In this document: positions 33,173 to 40,395 of the stretch, piece by piece
How the letters are laid out: every line of letters begins with the position of its first letter
How positions within the stretch are numbered: position 1 is the first letter of the stretch
Assembly (NCBI GenBank): GCA_902825995.1
Contig: CADEDE010000006.1
Location: forward strand, 1-57,820
DNA length: 57,820 nt
Reading direction: 5' to 3'
From: an uncultured Burkholderiales bacterium
GTDB lineage: Bacteria > Pseudomonadota > Gammaproteobacteria > Burkholderiales > Burkholderiaceae_C
Position numbers and translations under genes: made by a program
Notes under the pieces: generated by a model
Databases searched by the model: none
Seen by the model: only the letters and a program-made list of their open reading frames with translations
What the model was told of the DNA's origin: nothing

Positions 33173-33789
33173 GGCATTTGCGGTCCGAGCATCACGTCGC
33201 GGGTCAGGTTGCCGGCCAGGCCGCCGCCGGCGAAAGCGAGCACGACGCGCACGCCGGTGGGCAGCGGCGTGCGCGTGGGAGAAGGTGTTGTGGTGCCGGC
33301 GCTCGACTGTGCGTTGCTCCAGGCATTGCCGCGATAAAAATAGACCTGCCAGGCGACCAGGCCGTCCGGCAGGCGCAACTGCGCCGGCTCGTTGCCGAGC
33401 AACTGCTGGCTGACCAGCCAGCTTTCGCGCAAGGCCGCCGGCTGGGTCAGGACCGGCCCGGTCCAGCGCAGCCAGCGTTGCTCGCGCAGCGACCAGGCCA
33501 CGATCTGCAAACCGTCGGCCTGCCGGCGCACCAGGCGCACGGTGGTGCCGTCGAAGGCCAGTGCAGGCACGATATCGGTGTCGAACACCGATTGCAGATC
33601 CTGCTCCCATTGCGCCAGCACGGTGTTCAAGCGCAGGGTTTGTTCGACGCGGGCCTGGCTCGCATGGCGCGCCCGCGAGATGCCGTCCAGGCCCTGCCAG
33701 GCCAGGCCGGAAAGCACCGCCATCAGCACCAGCGCCACCAGGACTTCGACCAGCGTGAAGCCGGATTGCTTGCACACAGGGCGCGACAT
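33169..33789 (-). CDS. gspJ: Type II secretion minor pseudopilin GspJ
   Basis: A 206-residue pseudopilin with the type IV prepilin signal KQSG/FTLVEVLVALVLMAVLSGLAW, Glu5 conserved after cleavage, and a beta-rich C-terminal domain. Start ATG 33789 gives a 10-residue leader; longer readings run into gspI in another frame. It starts 2 nt past the gspI stop. The C-terminus is formed at the edge of a palindromic repeat, so the last residue or two may be repeat-derived. Confidence 0.94.
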   Translation of the reverse strand: MSRPVCKQSGFTLVEVLVALVLMAVLSGLAWQGLDGISRARHASQARVEQTLRLNTVLAQWEQDLQSVFDTDIVPALAFDGTTVRLVRRQADGLQIVAWSLREQRWLRWTGPVLTQPAALRESWLVSQQLLGNEPAQLRLPDGLVAWQVYFYRGNAWSNAQSSAGTTTPSPTRTPLPTGVRVVLAFAGGGLAGNLTRDVMLGPQMP

Positions 33790-33791
33790 AT

Positions 33792-34169
33792 TCAGTATCG
33801 GGGCAGGACGGTCGAAAGCGTCAACAAAGGTTGATCGAGGTCGTCGGCGAGGCTGGCATCGACGCGGCGGAAGTTCGGGTTCGGCGTCGGTCGCACGCGC
33901 AACTGGCCCTTGAAGCTGCGGCCGAGTTGCTCGCAGGTGAAGTTGCTGTCGCCGATGGCGGGAAACTGGCGTGCCAGTTTCAGGTTGGCGAGCTGGTTGT
34001 CGGCGCACCACTGTGCCGCGCTCACATCGGCCAGGCGCTGCGCGTTGTGGGTCAGCGCGCCGGCGGCCTTGATGCCGGCACCGAGGGCCACGGCCACGAT
34101 CGCCAGCGCCACCAGCACTTCGATCAGCGTGAAGCCGCGTGCGCTGCGCACTGCGGGGGGCCGCGTCAT
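33792..34169 (-). CDS. gspI: Type II secretion minor pseudopilin GspI
   Basis: A 125-residue pseudopilin. Leader MTRPPAVRSARG, cleavage before FTLIEVLVALAIVAVALGAGI, conserved Glu5. The CADNQLANLKL segment and two cysteines (CADN and FTCEQLG) fit GspI. ATG 34169 gives a 12-residue leader. It lies between gspH and gspJ and forms the tip complex with GspJ and GspK. Confidence 0.94.
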   Translation of the reverse strand: MTRPPAVRSARGFTLIEVLVALAIVAVALGAGIKAAGALTHNAQRLADVSAAQWCADNQLANLKLARQFPAIGDSNFTCEQLGRSFKGQLRVRPTPNPNFRRVDASLADDLDQPLLTLSTVLPRY

Positions 34170-34200
34170 GGCGTGTCTGCGTCGCCGCCGGGCGAGCGCA

Positions 34201-34695
34201 TCATGGCGCGCCGGCCTCATCGGCCGGTGCAAAGGGTGCCAGGCCATCGCTGGCCAGCACCAGGCGGCGGTCTTCGAGGTGCAGTACCAGGCGCTGCGCC
34301 GGCAGCACCGGTTCGGGCCCGAGCCAGAGCGCACGGGCGCCGACGATTTCGGCGCTGACGCCTTCGCCCAGCCAGCGCGTGGGTAATTCGGTGTCCTGCG
34401 GCAGGCCGATGAAACGAAAATGCGCGCCGTCGGTGGCGGCGGCGTCGGCTGGCGTCCAGCGCACCGCGATGCCGGAGGCGCGGGCCTCGGCGCGGGCCGA
34501 TTCGAGCAGCGCCGACAGGCGTGCGCCTTCCTCGTTGAGGCGGCTTTGCGTGCCGTCGCGCAGCGCCAGGCCGACCAGCGCAGTGCCGATGGCGATGAGG
34601 GCCATCACCACGATGACTTCGATCAGCGTGAAACCCGCGCTGCGCGCTGCACGCCGCAGCGAAGCGGCGCTATTGCCAGGAGCCGACATCCGCAT
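34201..34695 (-). CDS. gspH: Type II secretion minor pseudopilin GspH
   Basis: A 164-residue pseudopilin with leader ending RSAG before FTLIEVIVVMALIAIGTALVG and a globular beta domain typical of GspH. ATG 34695 has GAAGG 5 nt upstream and overlaps the gspG 3' end by 26 bp; ATG 34689 is a second possibility. The leader of about 23 residues is on the long side. Confidence 0.92.
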   Translation of the reverse strand: MRMSAPGNSAASLRRAARSAGFTLIEVIVVMALIAIGTALVGLALRDGTQSRLNEEGARLSALLESARAEARASGIAVRWTPADAAATDGAHFRFIGLPQDTELPTRWLGEGVSAEIVGARALWLGPEPVLPAQRLVLHLEDRRLVLASDGLAPFAPADEAGAP

Positions 34696-35113
34696 CGTTG
34701 CCTTCGCCGCCGGGCTGGCCATCGGCGCCAAAGCTGAAGACATCGATTTCGCCCTTCACGCCCGGGTTGACATACTGGTAGGCGCGGCCCCAGGGGTCGT
34801 TGGGCAGCTTGTCGAGGTAAGGCTTCCAGTTCGGCGGCAGGGTGCCGACAGCGGGTTTCCTGACCAGGGACTCGAGGCCCTGCTCGGCGCTCGGGAAGCG
34901 CTGGTTGTCGAGCTTGTAGAGCTTCAAAGCCTGGATCAGGTTGTTGACGTCGGTGCGTGCCGCCGTGACGCGCGCTTCGTCGGCGCGGTTGAGCACGTTG
35001 GGCACGATCAGCGCGGCCAGCACGCCGATGATCACCAGCACGACCAGCAACTCGATCAGCGTGAAGCCGCGGCTGGCGCGGGGACGGTAAAGCGGAAAAC
35101 GCGAGTGGTTCAT
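34670..35113 (-). CDS. gspG: Type II secretion major pseudopilin GspG
   Basis: The 147-residue main subunit of the pseudopilus. Leader MNHSRFPLYRPRASRG, then FTLIELLVVLVIIGVLAALIV with Glu5. The conserved calcium-loop region GRAYQYVNPGVKGEIDVFSFGADG is present near the C-terminus. ATG 35113 was chosen by leader length. First gene of the leftward operon (gspG-H-I-J-K-L-M-N-D-E-F), divergent from gspC. Confidence 0.97.
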   Translation of the reverse strand: MNHSRFPLYRPRASRGFTLIELLVVLVIIGVLAALIVPNVLNRADEARVTAARTDVNNLIQALKLYKLDNQRFPSAEQGLESLVRKPAVGTLPPNWKPYLDKLPNDPWGRAYQYVNPGVKGEIDVFSFGADGQPGGEGNDADVGSWQ

Positions 35114-35207
35114 GGTGCGTGTGCGCCGCGCGCCGCGTGCAGGCTGCACGCGAAGGCGGCTTGGGGGAGGGCTGCGGGGGCGATGCATTCAATGATAATC
35201 GGCCACC

Positions 35208-35816
35208 ATGCAGGCACGCTTCGTTGCATTCGTGATCTGGGCCGCGGTTGCCGCCAGCGCGATGTTCTGGCTTTTGCGCCTGGGCGCTGCGTCGCCCGCG
35301 GCGCCGGCCCACACCGTGGCGGTCGGCGCCGCCACCGCGCCGCGCGGCGACCTGACGCGCCTGTTCGGTGCGGTGCCCGAGACCGAGACCGTCGGCGGCG
35401 CTGGCGTGGCCCAAACGCCGCTGTCTGCACGTTTCAAGCTGCTGGGCGTGGCGGCGCCGCGGCAGGGCGGCGACCGCACGGGCCTGGCGCTGATCGCGGT
35501 CGATGGCAAACCGGCGCGCAGCTATGCCGTGGGCGCGGCGGTCGATGGCGATCTGCTTCTGCAAGCGGTGCATGCGCGCGGCGCCAGGCTCGGCGCGCGC
35601 GGCGCGGCGCCGCAGGTGACGCTGGATTTGCCGGCCTTGCCGCCGCCGGCCACCGGCAGCCTGCCGCTGGCGCAGGTGCAGGGCGCGCCGACCGGCCTCG
35701 CCGGCGCGGCGATTTCGACGCTGGCGGCCGCGCCGCCGACGATGGCCGCGCCGCCGCCGCCACAGCAGGCTGAGCCGATCCCGGCGCCGCCACCGCCCGA
35801 CCCCAATACGCGCTGA
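35208..35816 (+). CDS. gspC: GspC-like type II secretion protein (HR domain, no PDZ)
   Basis: A 202-residue bitopic protein: N-terminal membrane helix (FVAFVIWAAVAASAMFWLL), then a homology-region domain (FKLLGVAAPRQGG...ALIAVDGKPARSYAVGAAV...LLLQAVHARGARL) that contacts secretin N0. The C-terminus is a Pro/Ala-rich tail (PPPPQQAEPIPAPPPP) in place of a PDZ or coiled-coil domain. Transcribed away from the rest of the locus. A TERMINATOR-like hairpin with T6 follows at 35846. Confidence 0.88.
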   Translation: MQARFVAFVIWAAVAASAMFWLLRLGAASPAAPAHTVAVGAATAPRGDLTRLFGAVPETETVGGAGVAQTPLSARFKLLGVAAPRQGGDRTGLALIAVDGKPARSYAVGAAVDGDLLLQAVHARGARLGARGAAPQVTLDLPALPPPATGSLPLAQVQGAPTGLAGAAISTLAAAPPTMAAPPPPQQAEPIPAPPPPDPNTR

Positions 35817-35841
35817 GCTACCCTGGCTCCAGCCCGAAACG

Positions 35842-36013
35842 GGGCCTCAGAGACTGAGCGTTTTTTGAATTGGCCCTCTCTCCCTCTGGGAGAGGGTGGG
35901 GGTGAAGGCCCGAGAAACACCACTGTGCCCGGCGCAGCCCCTCACCCCAACCCTCTCCCCAAAGGGGCGAGGGAGCAAGTACGACGGGGGTCGAAAGACT
36001 CTCACGCTCTCAG
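35842..36013. repeat. 172-bp element, left copy (inverted relative to 39259-39430)
   Basis: Aligns end to end with the reverse complement of 39259-39430 with about ten mismatches by eye. It contains class B hairpins (CCCTCTGGGAGAGGG and CCCTCTCCCCAAAGGGGCGAGGG). One end carries CTCAG-AGA-CTGAG-CG-T6; the other end, ...CGCTCTCAG, supplies the cobT stop codon. It fills the convergent gap between gspC and cobT. Confidence 0.92.
35846..35866 (+). terminator. intrinsic terminator for gspC
   Basis: CTCAG-AGA-CTGAG stem-loop followed by CG and six T residues, 30 nt beyond the gspC stop. It is part of the 172-bp repeat, and the same structure follows coq7 on the other strand. Confidence 0.6.
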
Positions 36014-37092
36014 TCGGAGCGCGCGCCGAGCGCAGCCACCGGGCTGTCGATGCTGCCTGGCCGCGAAGGCCCCGGATCTTCGCCCTCGGCCAATTCGCTG
36101 AGCAAGGCCGCGGCGGCGCGCACCAGGGGCCAGGCCAGGGTGGCGCCCGTGCCGTCGCTGCTTTCCATGCCCAACTCGAGCAGGGCCGTGGTCTGGAACA
36201 GATCCAGGGCCACGTCCAGCCCCAGGTGGCTGTGGCTGCGACAAAATACGCAGTAGTCGGTGACCGGCGCTGCGATGCGCGCGGCGACCATCAGGGCTGC
36301 GCAGGCCGGCAGGCCATCGACCATGATCAGGTGGCGCCGGCTGGCGGCGACCAGCATCGCGCCGACCATCATGGCGATCTCGAAGCCACCGAAAGCCGCC
36401 AGCACCTCGACCGGATCGATCACCTCGCGATGCCGTGCCTGTACGGCCTGGGTGACGGTCAGCAGGTGGTTCAGGTGGTCGGCATCCATGCCCGCGCGAG
36501 ACATCAGCAAGTCACGCACCGGCGTGCCCGCCAGGCGCGACAGCATCAAGGCGGCACTCTCGTGGCCGCCGACGGCGACACCGGCGCAGGCCAGCAGGTT
36601 GCCGGGCAGCGAGTCGCCGATTTCCATGCCGGCGCGGATCGCGGCCTGGGCCTGCTCGACCGACATCGCCGCGCCCACGCGGGCGTTGCGCGTGCCGTGG
36701 GCGATTTTGCGCATCAACAGCCGCTCGTGCGGCATCAGGCGCTCGGCCACGCCGCCATCGACCACCGACAGCGCCAGGCCCTGGATATGGGCAAATACCG
36801 CCAGCGGCAACTGCCCGGTCAGGGCTTGCCGGGCGCGCTCGGCCGTGGCCTGGCCGGGCGGTGTGGGCAAGCCTTCGACGGCCAGGCCGTGGTCGCCGGC
36901 AAACAGCACCAGCTGCGGCTCGCGAAAGCGCGGCTTCAAGGTGTTCTGGACCAGGCCGATGCGCACGGCCAGCGGCTCGAGTTCGCCCAGGCTGCCAATG
37001 GTCTCGGCGCGGCGCTGCAATTTGTCGCGCAACGCACGTTCCAGGAGCGCGTTCGACGTCGGCGTGATCAGGGACCGCGTGCTGGGCGACAT
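36010..37092 (-). CDS. cobT: Nicotinate-nucleotide--dimethylbenzimidazole phosphoribosyltransferase (CobT), variant active site
   Basis: A 360-residue CobT-fold protein that would make alpha-ribazole phosphate for the lower ligand of cobalamin. It matches in LVLFAGDHGLAVEG, LPGNLLACAGVAVGGHESAAL, FGGFEIAMMVGAML and VDGLPACAALMVAARI. The catalytic segment, normally LGMRLGEGTGA with Glu317 (Salmonella numbering), reads LGMESSDGTGA here, placing Asp at the catalytic position. No other cobalamin gene is nearby. It lies 51 bp downstream of ilvA on the same strand; its stop codon lies in the 172-bp repeat. Confidence 0.88.
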   Translation of the reverse strand: MSPSTRSLITPTSNALLERALRDKLQRRAETIGSLGELEPLAVRIGLVQNTLKPRFREPQLVLFAGDHGLAVEGLPTPPGQATAERARQALTGQLPLAVFAHIQGLALSVVDGGVAERLMPHERLLMRKIAHGTRNARVGAAMSVEQAQAAIRAGMEIGDSLPGNLLACAGVAVGGHESAALMLSRLAGTPVRDLLMSRAGMDADHLNHLLTVTQAVQARHREVIDPVEVLAAFGGFEIAMMVGAMLVAASRRHLIMVDGLPACAALMVAARIAAPVTDYCVFCRSHSHLGLDVALDLFQTTALLELGMESSDGTGATLAWPLVRAAAALLSELAEGEDPGPSRPGSIDSPVAALGARSD

Positions 37093-37143
37093 GGTTGCCA
37101 GTGTAGGGCGCCCGGGGTTGCCCTGACTGTGAACAGATCCTGG

Positions 37144-38685
37144 CTATCTCAGGAACAGCCCATAGACGGGGTTGTCGGTCTCATCGACGTAGGGGTGGCC
37201 CAGGCCGTCGAGAAATTCACGCAGCGCGCGCTTGTCGCTGGCCGGAACCTGCAATCCGACCAGGATGCGGCCGTAGTCGGCGCCCTGGTTGCGGTAGTGG
37301 AACAGGCTGATATTCCAGCCCGGGTGCAAGGCCGCCAGAAAGCGCATCAACGCGCCGGGCCGTTCGGGGAAGACGAAGCTGTAGAGGCGTTCCTGGCGCG
37401 CCAGTTCGGAGCGTCCGCCGACCATGTGGCGCACATGTTCCTTGGCCAGCTCGTCGTCGGTGAGGTTGACGGTGGCAAAACCGTGGCGCAGGAAATTGCG
37501 CTCGATCTTGTCGGCCTCGTCGCGCTGCGCGATGGCGATGCCGACGAAGACATGCGCCACCTTGGCGTCGGAAATGCGGTAGTTGAATTCGGTCACGCTG
37601 CGCGGGCCGATCAGTTCGCAGAAGCGCTTGAACGAGCCGCGTTCCTCGGGGATCGTCACCGCAAAGAGGGCTTCGCGCTGCTCGCCGAACTCGGCCCGCT
37701 CGGCCACGAAGCGCAGGCGGTCGAAGTTCATGTTCGCACCGCAGGTGATGGCCACCAAGGTCCGGCCCTTGAGCTTGTGTTCAGCCACGTACTGCTTGAC
37801 GGCCGCCACGCCCAGCGCGCCGGCCGGCTCGAGAATGCTGCGGGTGTCCTGGAAGACGTCCTTGATGGCGGCGCAGACGGCGTCGGTATCGACGACGACG
37901 AAGTCATCGACCAAGGCGCGCGTCAGGCGAAACGTCTCCTCGCCGACCAGCTTGACCGCCGTGCCGTCGGAAAACAGGCCCACGTCGTGCAGCGTGACGC
38001 GGCGCCCGGCACGCACCGAGCGCAGCATCGCGTCGGAGTCCTGGGTCTGCACGCCGATGACTTGCACCTCCGGCCGCACCGCCTTGATATACGCCGCCAC
38101 GCCCGCGACCAGGCCGCCGCCGCCGATGGCCACGAACACGGCGTCGATCGGCCCCTGGTGCTGGCGCAGGATTTCCATCGCTACCGTGCCTTGGCCGGCA
38201 ATGACATCCGGGTCGTCGAAGGGGTGGACGAAGGTCATGCCGCGCTCGGCTTCGAGTAGCTTGGCGTGGCCATGCGCGTCGGAGTAGCTGTCGCCGTGCA
38301 GCACGACCTCGCCGCCCAGGGCCTTGACGGCGTCGATCTTCAACTTGGGCGTGGTCACCGGCATCACGATCGCCGCCTGGCAGCCGAGCTTTTTCGCCGA
38401 CAGCGCAACCCCCTGCGCGTGGTTGCCGGCCGAAGCGCAGATCACGCCGCGCGCCAGTTGCTCGGCCGACAGGTGCGCCATCTTGTTGTAGGCTCCGCGC
38501 AGCTTGAAGCTGAAGACCGGCTGCTGGTCTTCGCGCTTGAGCAGCACCTGGTTGCCCAGGCGGCGCGACAGGGTACGGGCGGGTTCGAGCGGCGACTCGA
38601 TGGCCACGTCATAGACCCGCGCGGTGAGAATTTTTTGCAGGTACTCGCCACCCGCCTTGCGTTGCACCCGGGGTGAGCCTGCCAT
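37144..38685 (-). CDS. ilvA: Threonine ammonia-lyase, biosynthetic
   Basis: Deaminates threonine to 2-oxobutanoate, the first step to isoleucine. PLP lysine is Lys61 in FSFKLRGAYNKM; the PLP phosphate loop is GGGGLVAG near residue 195. The C-terminal third has two ACT-like regulatory repeats (about 340-420 and 430-510), as in E. coli IlvA (514 residues; 513 here), so isoleucine inhibition is expected. It ends NPVYGLFLR as usual. Start ATG 38685; osmC is divergent across 154 bp. Confidence 0.98.
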   Translation of the reverse strand: MAGSPRVQRKAGGEYLQKILTARVYDVAIESPLEPARTLSRRLGNQVLLKREDQQPVFSFKLRGAYNKMAHLSAEQLARGVICASAGNHAQGVALSAKKLGCQAAIVMPVTTPKLKIDAVKALGGEVVLHGDSYSDAHGHAKLLEAERGMTFVHPFDDPDVIAGQGTVAMEILRQHQGPIDAVFVAIGGGGLVAGVAAYIKAVRPEVQVIGVQTQDSDAMLRSVRAGRRVTLHDVGLFSDGTAVKLVGEETFRLTRALVDDFVVVDTDAVCAAIKDVFQDTRSILEPAGALGVAAVKQYVAEHKLKGRTLVAITCGANMNFDRLRFVAERAEFGEQREALFAVTIPEERGSFKRFCELIGPRSVTEFNYRISDAKVAHVFVGIAIAQRDEADKIERNFLRHGFATVNLTDDELAKEHVRHMVGGRSELARQERLYSFVFPERPGALMRFLAALHPGWNISLFHYRNQGADYGRILVGLQVPASDKRALREFLDGLGHPYVDETDNPVYGLFLR

Positions 38686-38839
38686 CGCCTGTGTCTCCGC
38701 CTGCCGCCTTCGTCGTATTGCGGCGCATCATATGTCAGCGATGGCGGCCCACGGCCCAGCGCCAGGCGCATGGAGGCGGGGCACAATGCACCGCGCCGGA
38801 GCGCTTTCCGGCGATGCCGACGGGGCGGAGTCTTTGGCG

Positions 38840-39262
38840 ATGGAATGCACAGTCGATTGGGTCGCGGCCAGCGGCATGACCTTGGTGGCCGAAACCGGCA
38901 GCGGCCACCTGCTGACGATGGACGGCGCCGCCGACGGCGGCGGCCGCAACCTGGCGCCGCGGCCGATGGAAACCGTGCTGGCCGGCAGCGGCGGCTGCAC
39001 CGCCTACGACGTCGTATTGATCCTCAAACGCGGCCGGCACGACGTGACCGGCTGCCGCGTCGAGCTCAAGGCCGAGCGCGCGCCAGCCGATCCGAAAGTC
39101 TTCACCAGCATTCACATGCATTTCATCGTCAGCGGGCGCCAGCTGAATGCCGCTGCGGTGGCGCGGGCCGTCGCCCTGTCGCACGAAAAATATTGCTCGG
39201 CCAGCATCATGTTGGCCAAAACGGCGACCATCACGACGAGCTACGAAGTCGTGGCTGCCTGA
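38840..39262 (+). CDS. OsmC/Ohr family protein
   Basis: A 140-residue OsmC-fold protein, likely a thiol-dependent peroxidase or a relative. The two redox cysteines are in the expected places: Cys in GSGGCTAYD (about residue 53) and Cys in HEKYCSAS (about 117). ATG 38840 has GGAG 8 nt upstream. The family often reduces organic hydroperoxides with lipoamide, but the YhfA-like subset is uncharacterised. Its stop codon TGA lies at the edge of the right-hand 172-bp repeat. Confidence 0.9.
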   Translation: MECTVDWVAASGMTLVAETGSGHLLTMDGAADGGGRNLAPRPMETVLAGSGGCTAYDVVLILKRGRHDVTGCRVELKAERAPADPKVFTSIHMHFIVSGRQLNAAAVARAVALSHEKYCSASIMLAKTATITTSYEVVAA

Positions 39263-39430
39263 GAGCGTGAGAGTCTTTCGACCCCCTTTGCATTTGCTCC
39301 CTCGCCCCTTTGGGGAGAGGGCTGGGGTGAGGGGCTGCGCCGGGCACAGTGGTGTTTCGCAGGCCCTCACCCCCACCCTCTCCCAGAGGGAGAGGGGGCC
39401 AATTCAAAAAACTCTCAGTCTCTGAGGCCC
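39259..39430. repeat. 172-bp element, right copy (inverted relative to 35842-36013)
   Basis: Begins CTGAGAGCGTGAGAGTC, which contains the osmC stop, and ends CTCAGTCTCTGAGGCCC just before the coq7 stop. Same length as the left copy, about 94% identical. It fills the convergent gap between osmC and coq7. Confidence 0.92.
39406..39426 (-). terminator. intrinsic terminator for coq7
   Basis: On the minus strand, CTCAG-AGA-CTGAG followed by AG and T6, starting 6 nt past the coq7 stop. It is the mirror copy of the terminator after gspC. Confidence 0.6.
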
Positions 39431-39431
39431 T

Positions 39432-40058
39432 TCAGAGGCGGTGCGCGGTGATGGTCATGAACTTGGCCGCCAGGCGCATGGCCAGACGCAGCGGCGCGGG
39501 CAGGGTTGCGGCGCCGGCTTGCTGCGCGGCGCGCGCATGTTCGGCTTCGTCGTCCTTCATCTGCGCCACGATGGCGCGCGATGCGGCGTCGTTTTCGGGC
39601 AGACGCGACAAATGACCGGCCAGGTGTTGCTCGACTTGCCGCTCGGTTTCGACGACGAAGCCCAGGCTCCAGGCATCGCCGGCGCGGCCGGCCGCCAGCC
39701 CGAGGGCGAAGGCGCCGGCATACCACAGCGGATTGAGCCGGCTGGGCCGGTCGCCCAGCTCGCGCAGGCGCTGCTCGGTCCAGGCCAGGTGGTCGGTTTC
39801 CTCGCGCGCTGCGGCGGCCATTTGCTCGCGCAAGGCGGGCGTACGCGCGGTCAGCGCCTGGGCCTGGTACAGCGCCTGGGCACAAACCTCGCCGACGTGG
39901 TTGACGCGCATCAGCGCGCCGGACAGGCGGCGCTCGTTGGCGGACAAATCAGCGGCCGCGGGCGCCTTCGGCGGCGCACGCCGGGCCCGTGCGGCGCCGC
40001 CCAGGGTCTTCAGCGCGGCATCCGCAGCGATCAGGCTTCGGTCGATGGCATCGATCAT
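39432..40058 (-). CDS. coq7: 2-polyprenyl-3-methyl-6-methoxy-1,4-benzoquinone monooxygenase (Coq7)
   Basis: Diiron hydroxylase of ubiquinone synthesis (demethoxyubiquinone to demethylubiquinone). The carboxylate/histidine ligands are visible: [34 protein letters not shown] and MKDDEAEHA. The 208-residue form from ATG 40058 starts [16 protein letters not shown] like other betaproteobacterial Coq7; the upstream ATG at 40082 would add 8 residues. It converges with osmC across the 172-bp repeat. Confidence 0.96.
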   Translation of the reverse strand: MIDAIDRSLIAADAALKTLGGAARARRAPPKAPAAADLSANERRLSGALMRVNHVGEVCAQALYQAQALTARTPALREQMAAAAREETDHLAWTEQRLRELGDRPSRLNPLWYAGAFALGLAAGRAGDAWSLGFVVETERQVEQHLAGHLSRLPENDAASRAIVAQMKDDEAEHARAAQQAGAATLPAPLRLAMRLAAKFMTITAHRL

Positions 40059-40109
40059 GAATGCGCGAGGATAGATCGGCATGGACCCTGCCGTCGCCAC
40101 ATTGAGACC

Positions 40110-40182
40110 CCCCAACGCACTTCGTTCGCGGCCCCCCGAGCAAGGGGGCGCAGTGCCCTTCGGGCGGCCGGGCGGGCACTGA
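40110..40182. repeat. palindromic repeat (class C) upstream of coq7
   Basis: Two dyads: GCCCCC (40131-40136) with GGGGGC (40144-40149), and CAGTGCCC (40151-40158) with GGGCACTG (40174-40181), the latter enclosing a GGGCGGCC core. It lies in the promoter region of coq7. Confidence 0.7.
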
Positions 40183-40260
40183 CATCAAAGGCCGGGATGC
40201 AGGCCCTTTCGTTGTAGCGCGACAACATGCGCGATGGAAATCGCGGTCAATGCTTTGCAG

Positions 40261-40328
40261 CGCTGGAGGGCTCTGGTGCAATATGCCCAACTTCCGCTGA
40301 GGAGGTTGGTCTGATCGGCCCTCCAGCG
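40261..40328 (+). ncRNA. putative structured 5' leader of the porin gene
   Basis: An 11-bp perfect stem, CGCTGGAGGGC (40261-40271) with GCCCTCCAGCG (40318-40328), encloses a second 9-bp stem (40287-40295 with 40301-40309, one G-U pair, loop GCTGA) across an asymmetric internal loop (15 and 8 nt). It is 68 nt upstream of the porin start. No T-run follows, so it is not a terminator. Could be a cis-regulatory leader or a small RNA; I know no named family for it. Confidence 0.5.
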
Positions 40329-40395
40329 GGACGAACTTGTTTAGCCGGGCGGTTCCATAAATGGGATCCCTTTTTCAACCTAGGAGATAGTTGCA

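Larger units (their letters stand above)
40059..40395. other. 337-bp non-coding region between coq7 and the first porin
   Basis: Holds a class C repeat (40104-40182), then about 80 bp of unassigned sequence, then a strongly base-paired leader (40261-40328). The porin ribosome site AGGAGA is at 40382-40387. No convincing sigma-70 promoter could be called. Confidence 0.7.

Noticed and set aside
37093-37143. Cobalamin riboswitch considered upstream of cobT
   Set aside because: Only 51 bp separate ilvA and cobT; no room for a B12 aptamer or a B12 box.
35896-38259. 787-codon plus-strand open frame opposite cobT-ilvA
   Set aside because: Composition is that of antisense readings; starts inside the 172-bp repeat.
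35842-39430. cobT-ilvA-osmC segment considered as a composite transposon
   Set aside because: No transposase lies between the inverted copies and no target-site duplication is visible; single repeats at convergent gene ends fit better.
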